Below, in pieces: positions 41,861-50,850 of a stretch of 51,397 nt of DNA. The DNA comes from an uncultured Oscillospiraceae bacterium. GTDB lineage: Bacteria; Bacillota; Clostridia; Oscillospirales; JAAYXM01. The notes beneath the pieces are model-generated. The model was not told the origin of the DNA, did not search any database, and saw only the letters and a program-made list of their open reading frames with translations. The number at the start of each line of letters is the position of its first letter. The stretch's first letter is position 1. Both the position numbers and the translations under genes were made by a program. The stretch lies in contig CAKSEF010000006.1 of assembly GCA_934446465.1 (NCBI GenBank), positions 1 through 51,397 of the forward strand, given 5' to 3'.

Positions 41861-42097
41861 TTAGTCTACAACGATATCCTTAACAAGCTCGCGAAATGCC
41901 TTATACTCTTCTTCTGTTCCGTTTACGGCAACAGTAACGGGCTTTGTAAGGTCAATGCTGAAGATACCCATGATTGACTTTGCGTCGATAACGTATCTTC
42001 CCGATACGATATCAATATCGCACATCTGAGCACATGCTGCATTAACAAAGTTTTTTACCTCATTGATTGATGTGAGCTTGACGTTAAACTTGTACAT
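41861..42097 (-). CDS. HPr-like protein lacking the active-site histidine
   Basis: A 78-residue protein that aligns with HPr along its length: FNVKLTS at the first strand, DAKSIMGIFSIDL around the regulatory serine and a C-terminal helix EEYKAFRELVKDI. The PTS phosphorylation site (G-x-H-A-R-P around His15) is replaced by INEVKNF, so it cannot accept phosphate from Enzyme I. Ser41 stands where HPr Ser46 is phosphorylated by HPr kinase. This resembles Crh of Bacillus, which has only the serine site, and suggests a regulatory rather than a transport role. It has its own strong promoter and a hairpin after it. ATG 42097 is behind GAAAGGAG. Confidence 0.85.
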   Translation of the reverse strand: MYKFNVKLTSINEVKNFVNAACAQMCDIDIVSGRYVIDAKSIMGIFSIDLTKPVTVAVNGTEEEYKAFRELVKDIVVD

Positions 42098-42123
42098 ATC
42101 TCGATACTCCTTTCAATTTTTTA

Positions 42124-42153
42124 TTGCTATTTCCGGTACGAATAAAGTATAAT
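42124..42153 (+). promoter_or_regulatory. Candidate promoter of mtaB
   Basis: Plus-strand TATAAT (42148-42153) with TTGCTA (42124-42129) 18 bp upstream. It shares bases 42148-42151 with the opposing promoter of the HPr-like gene, so the two cannot be occupied at the same time. Confidence 0.55.
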
Positions 42154-42174
42154 ACTTTTATAAGAATTTTTCAA
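42146..42174 (-). promoter_or_regulatory. Promoter of the HPr-like gene
   Basis: Minus-strand -35 TTGAAA (42169-42174) and -10 TATACT (42146-42151) are 17 bp apart. The -10 box overlaps the -10 box of the divergent mtaB promoter. Confidence 0.8.
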
Positions 42175-42204
42175 CAGGAAAAAGGAATTTTTTAGGTGGT
42201 ACAT

Positions 42205-43497
42205 ATGAACATAAGCTTTTATACGCTCGGATGTAAAATGAATCAGTTTGAAACGCAGGCTCTCGGCATAATGCTTACCGAGCACGGGCATCTCATCTGC
42301 AATGATTTTTCGGAAGCCGACGTTATAGTGATAAACACATGCACGGTTACCTCTGTCAGCGACCAAAAATCGCGAAAGGCGATACGTCATTTAAAAAATG
42401 AACATCCGAATGCCAAGATAGTTGTCTGTGGATGTCTCTCACAGGTGAATCCCGAAAGCATAAGAGCGATAGACGGCGTCGATATTATAGCGGGAACCTC
42501 CGACCGAGAAAAGCTTGTTGATATGATTGACCGTCTCGCACTTGAAAATCCAGATAGCTTTACACTTGATAATCCGCTCAAAAGGCGAGAGTTTGAATAT
42601 TTACCCTCCGGCGGTTTGGATGGCCGAACGCGGGCTATGCTGAAAATAGAAGACGGCTGTGTCAACTTCTGCACATACTGCATTATCCCCTACTCGCGCG
42701 GTCCCGTGCGTTCAATGCCGTTTGAAACCGTTCTCTCCGAAGCATTAAAGCTCCGCAAAGAGGGATATCGTGAAATCGTGATAACGGGAATTGAGATATC
42801 GTCATACGGAACTGATTTAAGGCCCCGCTCATCGCTTTCCGAAATAACGGCCGCGCTCTGTGATTCTCTCCCCGATGTTCGTTTCAGGCTCGGTTCAATC
42901 GAACCGCGCAGTATAACCGAAGAATTCTGTGTTAAGCTTAAAAACTTCACAAATTTATGTCCGCATTTTCATTTATCAATGCAGAGCGGGTGCGACGAGA
43001 CACTGCTCAGAATGAACAGAAAATATGACACCGCCCGTTTTTTCGAGTCGGTTTCTCTGCTTCGTGAACATTTTAAGAATTGCGCCGTTACAACAGACAT
43101 GATAGTCGGATTCCCCGGCGAAACCGATGAAGAGTTCCGTAAAACTCTTAAATTCATTGAGAAATGCGATTTTTCCTCAATGCACATATTCCCATACTCA
43201 CGGCGTCCCGGAACCCCCGCTTCTTCTATGCCAAATCAGCTCACTCGCGCAGAAAAAGCACAACGCGCAAAACTTGCTGAGGAAACGGCCTCGTCAATGA
43301 AGAATGAATTTCTTTCACGTCAAATCGGAAAAGAGCTGTCGGTTCTCTTTGAGCAGAGGGATGGGGATTACTTCCGCGGACATGCGGAAAACTATGTAAA
43401 TGTATACTTAAAAACATCCGAAAACATGCACAATAAGCTCGCAAATGTCCTGATTGACGGATTATTTCTTGACGGGGTTACGGGAAGCAAATTTTAG
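42205..43497 (+). CDS. mtaB: tRNA N6-threonylcarbamoyladenosine methylthiotransferase MtaB
   Basis: A radical SAM methylthiotransferase that converts t6A37 to ms2t6A37 in tRNA. The 430-residue protein has the N-terminal auxiliary cluster cysteines C10 and C46 with C75 or C77 (TLGCKMNQFET, NTCTVTS, CGC). The radical SAM C-x3-C-x2-C is C152/C156/C159 in DGCVNFCTYCIIPYSRG, and a C-terminal TRAM domain follows. The TLGCKMNQFET opening separates MtaB from MiaB and RimO. The start is ATG 42205 behind AGGTGGT; an in-frame GTG at 42196 lies within that site. Confidence 0.94.
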   Translation: MNISFYTLGCKMNQFETQALGIMLTEHGHLICNDFSEADVIVINTCTVTSVSDQKSRKAIRHLKNEHPNAKIVVCGCLSQVNPESIRAIDGVDIIAGTSDREKLVDMIDRLALENPDSFTLDNPLKRREFEYLPSGGLDGRTRAMLKIEDGCVNFCTYCIIPYSRGPVRSMPFETVLSEALKLRKEGYREIVITGIEISSYGTDLRPRSSLSEITAALCDSLPDVRFRLGSIEPRSITEEFCVKLKNFTNLCPHFHLSMQSGCDETLLRMNRKYDTARFFESVSLLREHFKNCAVTTDMIVGFPGETDEEFRKTLKFIEKCDFSSMHIFPYSRRPGTPASSMPNQLTRAEKAQRAKLAEETASSMKNEFLSRQIGKELSVLFEQRDGDYFRGHAENYVNVYLKTSENMHNKLANVLIDGLFLDGVTGSKF

Positions 43498-43521
43498 CTT
43501 TTATATTCAGCCTGCATATGC

Positions 43522-43527
43522 TATAAT
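43522..43527 (+). promoter_or_regulatory. Extended -10 box upstream of murB
   Basis: TATAAT preceded by TGC lies 38 bp before the murB start. The -35 region (TTTTAT, 43499-43504) is poor, as is common with extended -10 promoters. It probably drives the murB-rapZ-yvcK-whiA-dnaE run. Confidence 0.6.
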
Positions 43528-43565
43528 GTATATGTATAAATAATTATAACAGAAGGATTGTTGCT

Positions 43566-44462
43566 ATGTTTGGAACGGTTTTAGAACTCCTGTCGGCAGT
43601 TTCTGATTTAAGCATTATTCAGAACGAGCCGATGAGCTCGCATACAAGCTTTAAGATAGGCGGTCCTGCGCGTTTTTTTCTCGAAGCAAAATCGCAGGAA
43701 GCCGTTGTACGCACTCTCGATATTCTCAATGCCTTTCATATAACTCCGTTCGTTTTCGGAAGCGGTACAAATCTCCTTGTTTCCGATAAAGGTATAGACG
43801 GGTTTGTTCTAAAAGTCTCGTGTTCAAAAATTGTAGCTGTCGGCACGGATATTTATGCCGAAGCAGGCGCTTCTCTTGCATCGGTTGCTCATATTGCTCT
43901 CAAAAATTCGCTCACAGGCTTTGAGTTTGCACACGGAATTCCCGGCAGTGTCGGCGGCGCCGTTGTCATGAACGCCGGCGCATACGGCGGTGAAATGAGC
44001 AATATTGTTTCAAAAAGCATGTATGTAAGCGGTAATGACATATATGAAATTTCGGGCAGTTCACACAAGTTTGGATACAGAACGAGCGTATACAAAGAAA
44101 ATCCTTTGCATACGGTACTCCGTGCCGTTTTTTCTCTCAGTACGGGAGACTCGGACGAGATATCCGCAAAGATGTCCGAGCTTGCGCAAAAGCGACGTGA
44201 TAAACAGCCGTTGGAATTCCCAAGTGCCGGCAGCGTTTTCAAGCGTCCTGAAGGCAATTTTGCCGGTGCGCTTATTGAAAATTGCGGTTTAAAGGGATAT
44301 TCCGTCGGCGGAGCTGCCGTATCGGAGAAGCACGCAGGTTTCATAGTAAACCGCGGCGGCGCGACTTGCGATGACGTCCTCCGACTGATTGACCACATTA
44401 AATCAGAGGTTCTGAAGAAAAACGGAATAGAGCTTGAATGTGAAATCTGCATCATAAAATGA
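43566..44462 (+). CDS. murB: UDP-N-acetylenolpyruvoylglucosamine reductase
   Basis: MurB reduces UDP-GlcNAc-enolpyruvate to UDP-MurNAc with NADPH and FAD. The 298-residue protein has the FAD-binding HTSFKIGGPARFF (near residue 27), GSGTNLLVSDKG, IPGSVGGAVVMNAGAYGGE and the catalytic serine in PSAGSVFKRP (near residue 220). The shape fits the shorter type II MurB found in Firmicutes. ATG 43566 has AGAAGGAT upstream. The rapZ start lies 30 bp downstream, a common Clostridia order. Confidence 0.96.
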   Translation: MFGTVLELLSAVSDLSIIQNEPMSSHTSFKIGGPARFFLEAKSQEAVVRTLDILNAFHITPFVFGSGTNLLVSDKGIDGFVLKVSCSKIVAVGTDIYAEAGASLASVAHIALKNSLTGFEFAHGIPGSVGGAVVMNAGAYGGEMSNIVSKSMYVSGNDIYEISGSSHKFGYRTSVYKENPLHTVLRAVFSLSTGDSDEISAKMSELAQKRRDKQPLEFPSAGSVFKRPEGNFAGALIENCGLKGYSVGGAAVSEKHAGFIVNRGGATCDDVLRLIDHIKSEVLKKNGIELECEICIIK

Positions 44463-44492
44463 TTTTTAACTGTAAGGAAGTGTTAACCGAGT

Positions 44493-45353
44493 ATGGATTT
44501 TTATATTATTTCCGGAATGTCAGGTGCCGGAAAAAGCAAGGCGGCTTCTGTTCTTGAGGACATGGGATTTTACTGCGTGGATAATATGCCGCCCGAGTTA
44601 ATTCCGAAATTTGCCGAGATGTGTCTCGCCGCGAACAATCGTTTTTCACATGTTGCTCTTGTTACGGATATTCGTTCGGGGCTCGATTTTTCCGCGCTCT
44701 TCAAGGCGCTTGAAAATGCCAAGACACTCGGCTGTAATTACAAAATACTCTATCTCGAGGCTTCTACTGATACAATAATAAAGCGATATAAGGAAACACG
44801 GCGCAGACATCCGCTTTTCTCGGAGGGTACGCCTATTGAAAAAATCATTGAGATGGAGTCCGAGATGCTCTCGGGTATGCGAGCTCGCGCCGACTACATT
44901 GTAGACACGACATCACTCTCCTCTCCTGCTCTGCGCGAAAGGCTTATGCGTCTCTTTGAGAACGACGGGCTTCTTGACAGGTCTCTTATCATAAATGTAA
45001 TGTCATTCGGATTCAAGTATGGCATCCCTGCCGATGCCGACCTTGTTTTTGATGTGCGCTTTATTCCAAATCCGTATTATGAAATCTCTCTGAGGCCGAA
45101 AACGGGTCTTGACTGCGAAGTGCGCGACTTCGTAATGAAGTGGCAGCAAACAAAAGACTTTCTTGCACATCTTTACAGCTTGATTGATTTTCTCCTTCCG
45201 CAATATGTTGAAGAAGGTAAGACAACTCTCACAATAGCAATTGGCTGTACCGGCGGAAAGCACCGTTCTGTTGCTCTTGCCGAGGCTCTTGCAGAACACA
45301 TATCGGATTGCGGATATAAAACATCCAGCATGCACAGAGATTCCCAACGATAA
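44493..45353 (+). CDS. rapZ: RNase adapter protein RapZ / YvcJ family
   Basis: A 286-residue P-loop protein with GMSGAGKS at residues 8-15, the DNMPPELIP block, and the C-terminal GCTGGKHRSVALAE motif that binds regulatory ligands. In E. coli RapZ adapts RNase E to small RNAs that control GlmS; in Firmicutes YvcJ has GTPase or nucleotide-binding activity and a less clear role. The link to amino-sugar supply fits the neighbouring murB and yvcK genes. ATG 44493 lies after AAGGAAGTG. The yvcK gene starts 18 bp after its stop. Confidence 0.95.
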   Translation: MDFYIISGMSGAGKSKAASVLEDMGFYCVDNMPPELIPKFAEMCLAANNRFSHVALVTDIRSGLDFSALFKALENAKTLGCNYKILYLEASTDTIIKRYKETRRRHPLFSEGTPIEKIIEMESEMLSGMRARADYIVDTTSLSSPALRERLMRLFENDGLLDRSLIINVMSFGFKYGIPADADLVFDVRFIPNPYYEISLRPKTGLDCEVRDFVMKWQQTKDFLAHLYSLIDFLLPQYVEEGKTTLTIAIGCTGGKHRSVALAEALAEHISDCGYKTSSMHRDSQR

Positions 45354-45371
45354 TCAAGGAGGCCGTACCTC

Positions 45372-46364
45372 ATGTATGACAATAACCTTGCTTACAGCGG
45401 AACACTCCACGGTATAGTTGCAATCGGCGGCGGTACCGGTCTTTCTACGATGCTCCGCGGTTTAAAAAAATACATTGAAGATATAACAGCAGTAGTCGCA
45501 GTGTCGGATGACGGAGGCGGAAGCGGAATCCTCCGCAACGATTTGAATATGCTTCCTCCCGGAGACATACGCAACTGCATAATTGCACTTTCGAACACGG
45601 AACAGCTAATGTCCCGTCTGCTCTCCTATCGCTTTGAAGATGGCGTATTAAACGGTCAGAGCTTCGGAAATCTTTTTCTTGCCGCAATCAATCAGGTTAC
45701 AGGCTCTTTCTATCAATCGGTGAGATACATGAGCGATGTACTTGCAATCAAAGGCCGTGTGCTTCCTGTTACGACAGAAGATGTGCATATAGAGGCAGAA
45801 TTTGAAAACGGCGTAGTTGTGCGCGGCGAATCTAACATAAATACACAAAAAAAACTTCTCGATTCCCCTATTAAACATATACGCATGATTCCGGAAAAGC
45901 CAAAAGCGCTTTCCGACACAATCAGCGCAATTACGAACGCAGAAATGTTGATTTTCGGTCCGGGAAGCTTGTATACGAGTGTGATACCGAACCTGCTTGT
46001 AGACGGAATAGTCGAGGCAATACGCGCCTCTTCTGCCCGCAAAGTCTATATTTGCAACGTGATGACTCAGGACGGTGAAACGGAGAACTACACAGCTGCC
46101 GACCATGTACAGGCATTGTTTGACCATTCATATCGTGGGTTATTTGACACGTGTATCGTGAATTCTGACGAGATTTCCGGTGAACTCATTAAAAAATACG
46201 CCAAAGAAGGTGCAGAGCCTCTGCCCGTTGATGTAAATGCATTAAAAAGCATGGGATTGAAAGTGATTTCCGCACCTCTGATTTCTGCCAATACTCCCCT
46301 TGCACGCCACGACCCCGACAAGCTGGCAAAGGTTCTCATTTCCGTCTATAAGGGTGAACTCTGA
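45372..46364 (+). CDS. yvcK: Gluconeogenesis factor YvcK family protein
   Basis: A 330-residue CofD-like protein that binds UDP-sugars such as UDP-GlcNAc. In Bacillus YvcK is needed on gluconeogenic carbon sources and for proper cell-wall synthesis. Visible blocks are IGGGTGLSTMLRGLK (near residue 18), AVSDDGGGSGILR (near 43) and FGPGSLYTSVIPNLL (near 195). ATG 45372 has AAGGAGG upstream. The whiA start overlaps its stop by one base (TGATG). Confidence 0.96.
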   Translation: MYDNNLAYSGTLHGIVAIGGGTGLSTMLRGLKKYIEDITAVVAVSDDGGGSGILRNDLNMLPPGDIRNCIIALSNTEQLMSRLLSYRFEDGVLNGQSFGNLFLAAINQVTGSFYQSVRYMSDVLAIKGRVLPVTTEDVHIEAEFENGVVVRGESNINTQKKLLDSPIKHIRMIPEKPKALSDTISAITNAEMLIFGPGSLYTSVIPNLLVDGIVEAIRASSARKVYICNVMTQDGETENYTAADHVQALFDHSYRGLFDTCIVNSDEISGELIKKYAKEGAEPLPVDVNALKSMGLKVISAPLISANTPLARHDPDKLAKVLISVYKGEL

Positions 46365-47293
46365 TGACATTTTCTGCAAGAATAAGAAGTGAACTGTGCA
46401 AAATTCCGCTTAATAACCCCGAATTGGCGCTTGCCGAGTGCTGCGGAATGGTTCTCTTCGCCAACGCAACACGGAGTGATAAAATTAAAATCACAACGGA
46501 AAACTCCGAAGTTGCAAGACGTGCGTCATGGCTGTTCAAGGGACTCTTCGGATTTGATTTTGACAAAAAAATAGTTCCTGCCTCAGCGGTTAAAAAGTAT
46601 AATCTGATACTTGAAAACCCGGAACGTCTTTCGGTTGTATTTGATGCACTCGGGATATCTTCTGACAACGATGTCTCAATGAGGCTCAATGCCGCTATTG
46701 TTGAAAACGATTCCGCCCGTGCCGCATTTTGCAGAGGCGCTTTTTTAACCGGAGGTTCGGTTACAGACCCGAACTCATCGTATCATCTCGAGCTTGCAAC
46801 CTCGCATAAGGCGCTGAGCCTTGAGGTTGTCTCGCTTTTGCTTGAGCTTGAACTCCCCGCCAAGACGGCAATGAGAAAGTCAAACTACATCATATATTTT
46901 AAGGAAAGCGAGAGTATAGAAGACTTTCTCACCCGCATAGGCACTCCGCTCTGTGCGCTTGAGTTTATGCAGGCAAAGCTGTATAAAAACGTACGAAACA
47001 GCGTAAACCGCAAGGTGAACTGCGAGTTTGCAAATCAGGCAAAAACAGCAGATGCCGCTGCGATACAGTTGTCCGCGATTAAAACTATTATTAAACATTC
47101 AGGCATTGAATCACTCCCCGCAAAGCTCAGAGACGCTGCGGAAATGCGTCTGCAAAACCCGGACATGTCGCTTTCCGAGCTTGCCGCACTGACGTGCGGG
47201 CAAATAAGCAAATCCGGGCTTAACCACCGCTTCTCAAAGCTTATTGCATTAGCTGATGAAATCGGCGATGAAAGGACCAACAAACAGAAATGA
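46364..47293 (+). CDS. whiA: DNA-binding protein WhiA
   Basis: A 309-residue protein with an N-terminal LAGLIDADG-like domain without nuclease function (GAFLTGGSVTDPNSSYHLEL near residue 127) and a C-terminal helix-turn-helix (about 225-300, MSLSELAALTCGQISKSGLNH). WhiA controls sporulation in Streptomyces and affects division and chromosome segregation in Bacillus. AAGGGTGA lies before the start. It overlaps both neighbours (1 nt with yvcK, 4 nt with dnaE), so all three are probably coupled. Confidence 0.96.
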   Translation: MTFSARIRSELCKIPLNNPELALAECCGMVLFANATRSDKIKITTENSEVARRASWLFKGLFGFDFDKKIVPASAVKKYNLILENPERLSVVFDALGISSDNDVSMRLNAAIVENDSARAAFCRGAFLTGGSVTDPNSSYHLELATSHKALSLEVVSLLLELELPAKTAMRKSNYIIYFKESESIEDFLTRIGTPLCALEFMQAKLYKNVRNSVNRKVNCEFANQAKTADAAAIQLSAIKTIIKHSGIESLPAKLRDAAEMRLQNPDMSLSELAALTCGQISKSGLNHRFSKLIALADEIGDERTNKQK

Positions 47294-50200
47294 ACAACTT
47301 TACACATCTGCATCTCCACACTGAATACAGTCTTCTTGACGGTGCCTGTCGCATAGACAAGCTCTTTGACCGCGTAAAGGAGCTTGGTCAGACTGCCGTT
47401 GCCATTACCGACCACGGCGTAATGTACGGAGCTATTGACTTTTACAAGGCGGCAAAAGAAGCCGGAGTCAAACCGATTATCGGTTGTGAGGTGTATGTTG
47501 CACCCCGCGGGAGAAAAGACAAAGAGCACGCTTTTGACCGCGACACATCACATTTGGTGCTTTTGTGCAAAAACGAAACCGGATACAAAAACCTCATACA
47601 TATGGTGAGTCTCGGCTTTACCGAAGGCTTTTATAACAGGCCGAGAATAGATTTTGAGCTGCTTGAGAAATATTCGGACGGACTTATTGCGCTTTCTGCC
47701 TGTCTTGCGGGCGCAATACCCAAAGCAATACTCCGCGGTGATGCGAAGGAAGCACGTGCGATTGCCAAGAGAATGTCTTCAATATTCGGTAAAGATAATT
47801 TTTACCTTGAAATTCAAGACCATGGCATTCCCGAACAAAAGGCCGTTAATATGGAAATTATCAAGATTTCCGAGGAGGAAAATATTCCGCTCGTTGCCAC
47901 CAACGACGCACACTACATAGCGCGTGAAGATTCATATATTCAAGATGTTCTGATGTGTATTCAAATGAAAAAACCTCTTTCTGACACAAACAGAATGAAA
48001 TTTGCAAGCGATGAGTTTTACGTAAAAAGCGCAGATGAAATGTTAAGTCTATTTCCTTCACATCCCGAAGCACTTGAAAATACAACGCAGATAGCGAATA
48101 TGTGCAATCTTGAATTTGAATTTGGTCATCATTATCTTCCCGAATACGATACGCCGAAGGAATACAAAAGCTCACTCGAATATTTGAGAAAACTCACACT
48201 TGACGGGTTTAAACGGCGTTATCCCGATTCTCCGAAAGCATATCTCGAGCGTCTCGAATATGAACTTAATATGATTACACAGATGGGCTATGTTGACTAT
48301 TTCCTCATAGTCTGGGATTTTATCACATATGCAAAGAGCGTGGATATACCGGTCGGCCCGGGACGAGGAAGTGCCGCCGGAAGTATTGTCTCTTACTGTC
48401 TCGGCATCACTGATATTGACCCAATGAAATATAATCTGTATTTTGAGCGCTTTTTGAATCCAGAGCGTATCAGCATGCCTGATATAGACGTAGATTTCTG
48501 TTATGAACGCCGTCAGGAGGTTATTGATTACGTTGTCAGAAAATACGGTGCCGACAGAGTGGCTCAGATTGTAACTTTCGGTACTATGGCTGCAAGGGGT
48601 TCTATAAGGGATGTCGGACGTGTTCTCGACATGCCTTATTCTGACGTAGATAATATTGCAAAGCAAGTCCCGAACGAGCTTCATATGACGCTTACAAAGG
48701 CATTAAAGGTTTCAAATACACTGCACGAGGTTTATGAGTCGGATGAAACATACAGAAAACTGATAGATACAGCAATAGCCATTGAAGGTATGCCAAGAAA
48801 CACCTCTACACATGCCGCCGGGGTTGTTATTACTAAAAATCCGGTATCCACATATGTGCCCCTGTCCACAAATGATGAATCCATCGTTACGCAGTATACA
48901 ATGGTTACACTTGAACAGCTCGGACTCCTCAAGATGGATTTTCTTGGTCTTAGGAACCTTACTGTTCTTCATGATGCCGAAAGGATGGTAAGAAAGCACA
49001 CTCCGGACTTTTCCCTTTCAAAGATTCCCGAAGACGACAGTCTTACTTTCCGCGAGCTGAGTCTCGGACACACGGCGGGCGTTTTTCAGCTTGAGAGTCA
49101 GGGCATGACGTCGTGCGTTATCGGCATGAAGCCACAGTCCATTGAAGACATTACCGCTATTGTCGCTCTGTACCGTCCCGGACCTATGGATTCTATCCCC
49201 CACTACATAGAGTGCAAGCACAATCCCGATAAGATAACCTATCTGCATCCCAAACTCCGTGATATATTGGAGGTTACATACGGATGTATCGTCTATCAGG
49301 AGCAGGTAATGGATATTTTCCGCCAGGTAGCCGGATTTTCACTCGGGCGTGCAGACATGGTTCGCCGAGCCATATCAAAGAAAAAGGAAAAAGACCTTCT
49401 TCGGGAGCGAAAGAATTTTATTTACGGAAATGAAGACGATAATATTCCCGGTGCGATAAAAAACGGCGTATCGGAGGAAATAGCAAGCAAAATCTTTGAT
49501 GAGATTGTAGCATTTGCAAACTATGCCTTTAACAAAGCCCATGCAGCTTCCTATGCCGTTGTTTCTTACCAAACCGCATACATGAAATTTCACTATCCAA
49601 AGGAATATATGGCCGCCCTGCTTACGTCTGTGCTTGATTTTACTGATAAGCTCGCCGTTTATTTTGACCTTTGCCGTGATATGAATATCCGCGTACTTCC
49701 TCCGGATATAAACGAATCCTTAGACACATTCACTGTCAGCGGAGACCATATACGTTTCGGACTTGCGGCAGTGAGAAATGTCGGGCGCGGTTTTGTCCGC
49801 GCACTGACGGATGAGCGTGAAGAAAACGGACCGTTCCGCTCTCTGCGCGATTTTTGCCTGCGTATGAACAGCAAGGAACTTAACAGGCGTGCGCTCGAAA
49901 ACCTAATCAAATGCGGGGCGTTTGACGAAACAGGAGCAAACAGAGCGCAGCTTCTTCAGGTATATGACAGCGTTCTCTCAAGCATATCATATACAAAAAG
50001 CAAGACTATTGAAGGGCAATTTGACTTGTTTTCGCTCGATGCCGAACCTGAAACGCCGGAATATGACAATGAAATTATGCCTGATTTGCAGGAGTTTCCC
50101 AAGAAGACAATTCTCGAGTTTGAACGTGAAACACTCGGAATATACTTGTCGGGTCATCCCCTTGACGACCACGCCGAGCTTTTAAAAGAGTTGAAAACAG

Positions 50201-50742
50201 AGTCTGTTGCCTCAATTCTTAATCCCGAAATACACAGCGACGGTGATTCTGTTGTTACTGCAGGATGCTTAACATCGATTAAGATGAAAACGACGCGCAA
50301 TAATTCGGTTATGTCGTATTCTATGCTTGAAGGCCCCGCCGCATCGCTTGAACTCATTATTTTCCCGAAAGTACTCCAAAAGTGCAAAGATTCCGTGGTT
50401 CAGGACCATGTAGTCATCGTAAAAGGACGTATTAGCACAAAGGAGGATTCTGCCCCTCAGATTATCTGTGATGACATTCGCGATATATCAGAGTTTGAAA
50501 ACGCCAAAAAAGTGCCGTGTGAGACTTTCTGCAAGCTCTATCTGCGCATCCCGCACGAAAATTCAGAACAGACTATGCTTGTGCGCGCCGTTGCAACGGC
50601 CTGTCCCGGTGAACTTGAAACGATAATCTACTATGATGATACAAAAAAGCGCGTGAGAACTCATGTGTCTAATGAATCTCCCGTACTGGAGAGGCTTCGT
50701 GATATACTCGGAGATGAGAATGTCGTTCTTCGGGAATCCTAA
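47290..50742 (+). CDS. dnaE: DNA polymerase III subunit alpha
   Basis: A C-family replicative polymerase of 1150 residues. The PHP domain (about 1-280) starts with FTHLHLHTEYSLLDG. The palm domain has the metal-binding D398-I-D400 in MPDIDVDFCYERRQE. The finger block GPGRGSAAGS lies near 357, and the C-terminal part has the beta-clamp region and an OB-fold (about 980-1060). It is of the DnaE type rather than PolC; Clostridia usually carry both, with DnaE3-like enzymes at this locus. ATG 47290 overlaps the whiA stop as ATGA. The downstream pfkA found in many Clostridia is absent here. Confidence 0.97.
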   Translation: MNNFTHLHLHTEYSLLDGACRIDKLFDRVKELGQTAVAITDHGVMYGAIDFYKAAKEAGVKPIIGCEVYVAPRGRKDKEHAFDRDTSHLVLLCKNETGYKNLIHMVSLGFTEGFYNRPRIDFELLEKYSDGLIALSACLAGAIPKAILRGDAKEARAIAKRMSSIFGKDNFYLEIQDHGIPEQKAVNMEIIKISEEENIPLVATNDAHYIAREDSYIQDVLMCIQMKKPLSDTNRMKFASDEFYVKSADEMLSLFPSHPEALENTTQIANMCNLEFEFGHHYLPEYDTPKEYKSSLEYLRKLTLDGFKRRYPDSPKAYLERLEYELNMITQMGYVDYFLIVWDFITYAKSVDIPVGPGRGSAAGSIVSYCLGITDIDPMKYNLYFERFLNPERISMPDIDVDFCYERRQEVIDYVVRKYGADRVAQIVTFGTMAARGSIRDVGRVLDMPYSDVDNIAKQVPNELHMTLTKALKVSNTLHEVYESDETYRKLIDTAIAIEGMPRNTSTHAAGVVITKNPVSTYVPLSTNDESIVTQYTMVTLEQLGLLKMDFLGLRNLTVLHDAERMVRKHTPDFSLSKIPEDDSLTFRELSLGHTAGVFQLESQGMTSCVIGMKPQSIEDITAIVALYRPGPMDSIPHYIECKHNPDKITYLHPKLRDILEVTYGCIVYQEQVMDIFRQVAGFSLGRADMVRRAISKKKEKDLLRERKNFIYGNEDDNIPGAIKNGVSEEIASKIFDEIVAFANYAFNKAHAASYAVVSYQTAYMKFHYPKEYMAALLTSVLDFTDKLAVYFDLCRDMNIRVLPPDINESLDTFTVSGDHIRFGLAAVRNVGRGFVRALTDEREENGPFRSLRDFCLRMNSKELNRRALENLIKCGAFDETGANRAQLLQVYDSVLSSISYTKSKTIEGQFDLFSLDAEPETPEYDNEIMPDLQEFPKKTILEFERETLGIYLSGHPLDDHAELLKELKTESVASILNPEIHSDGDSVVTAGCLTSIKMKTTRNNSVMSYSMLEGPAASLELIIFPKVLQKCKDSVVQDHVVIVKGRISTKEDSAPQIICDDIRDISEFENAKKVPCETFCKLYLRIPHENSEQTMLVRAVATACPGELETIIYYDDTKKRVRTHVSNESPVLERLRDILGDENVVLRES

Positions 50743-50782
50743 TCATTTTCCATTCTGAGCAATCAGAAACAGCTGCAAAAAC

Positions 50783-50830
50783 TACGCACCCAAAAGCTCA
50801 ATACTTTTGGGCGCGTATGAATTTTTCTTT
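50783..50830. terminator. Bidirectional intrinsic terminator after dnaE
   Basis: A 14-position stem (50783-50796 with 50804-50817) with one imperfect pair and a seven-base loop is followed by ATTTTTCTTT on the plus strand and by a T-run on the minus strand. It separates dnaE from the convergent flavoprotein gene. Confidence 0.82.
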
Positions 50831-50850
50831 ATTAATATTTCTTTATCACT

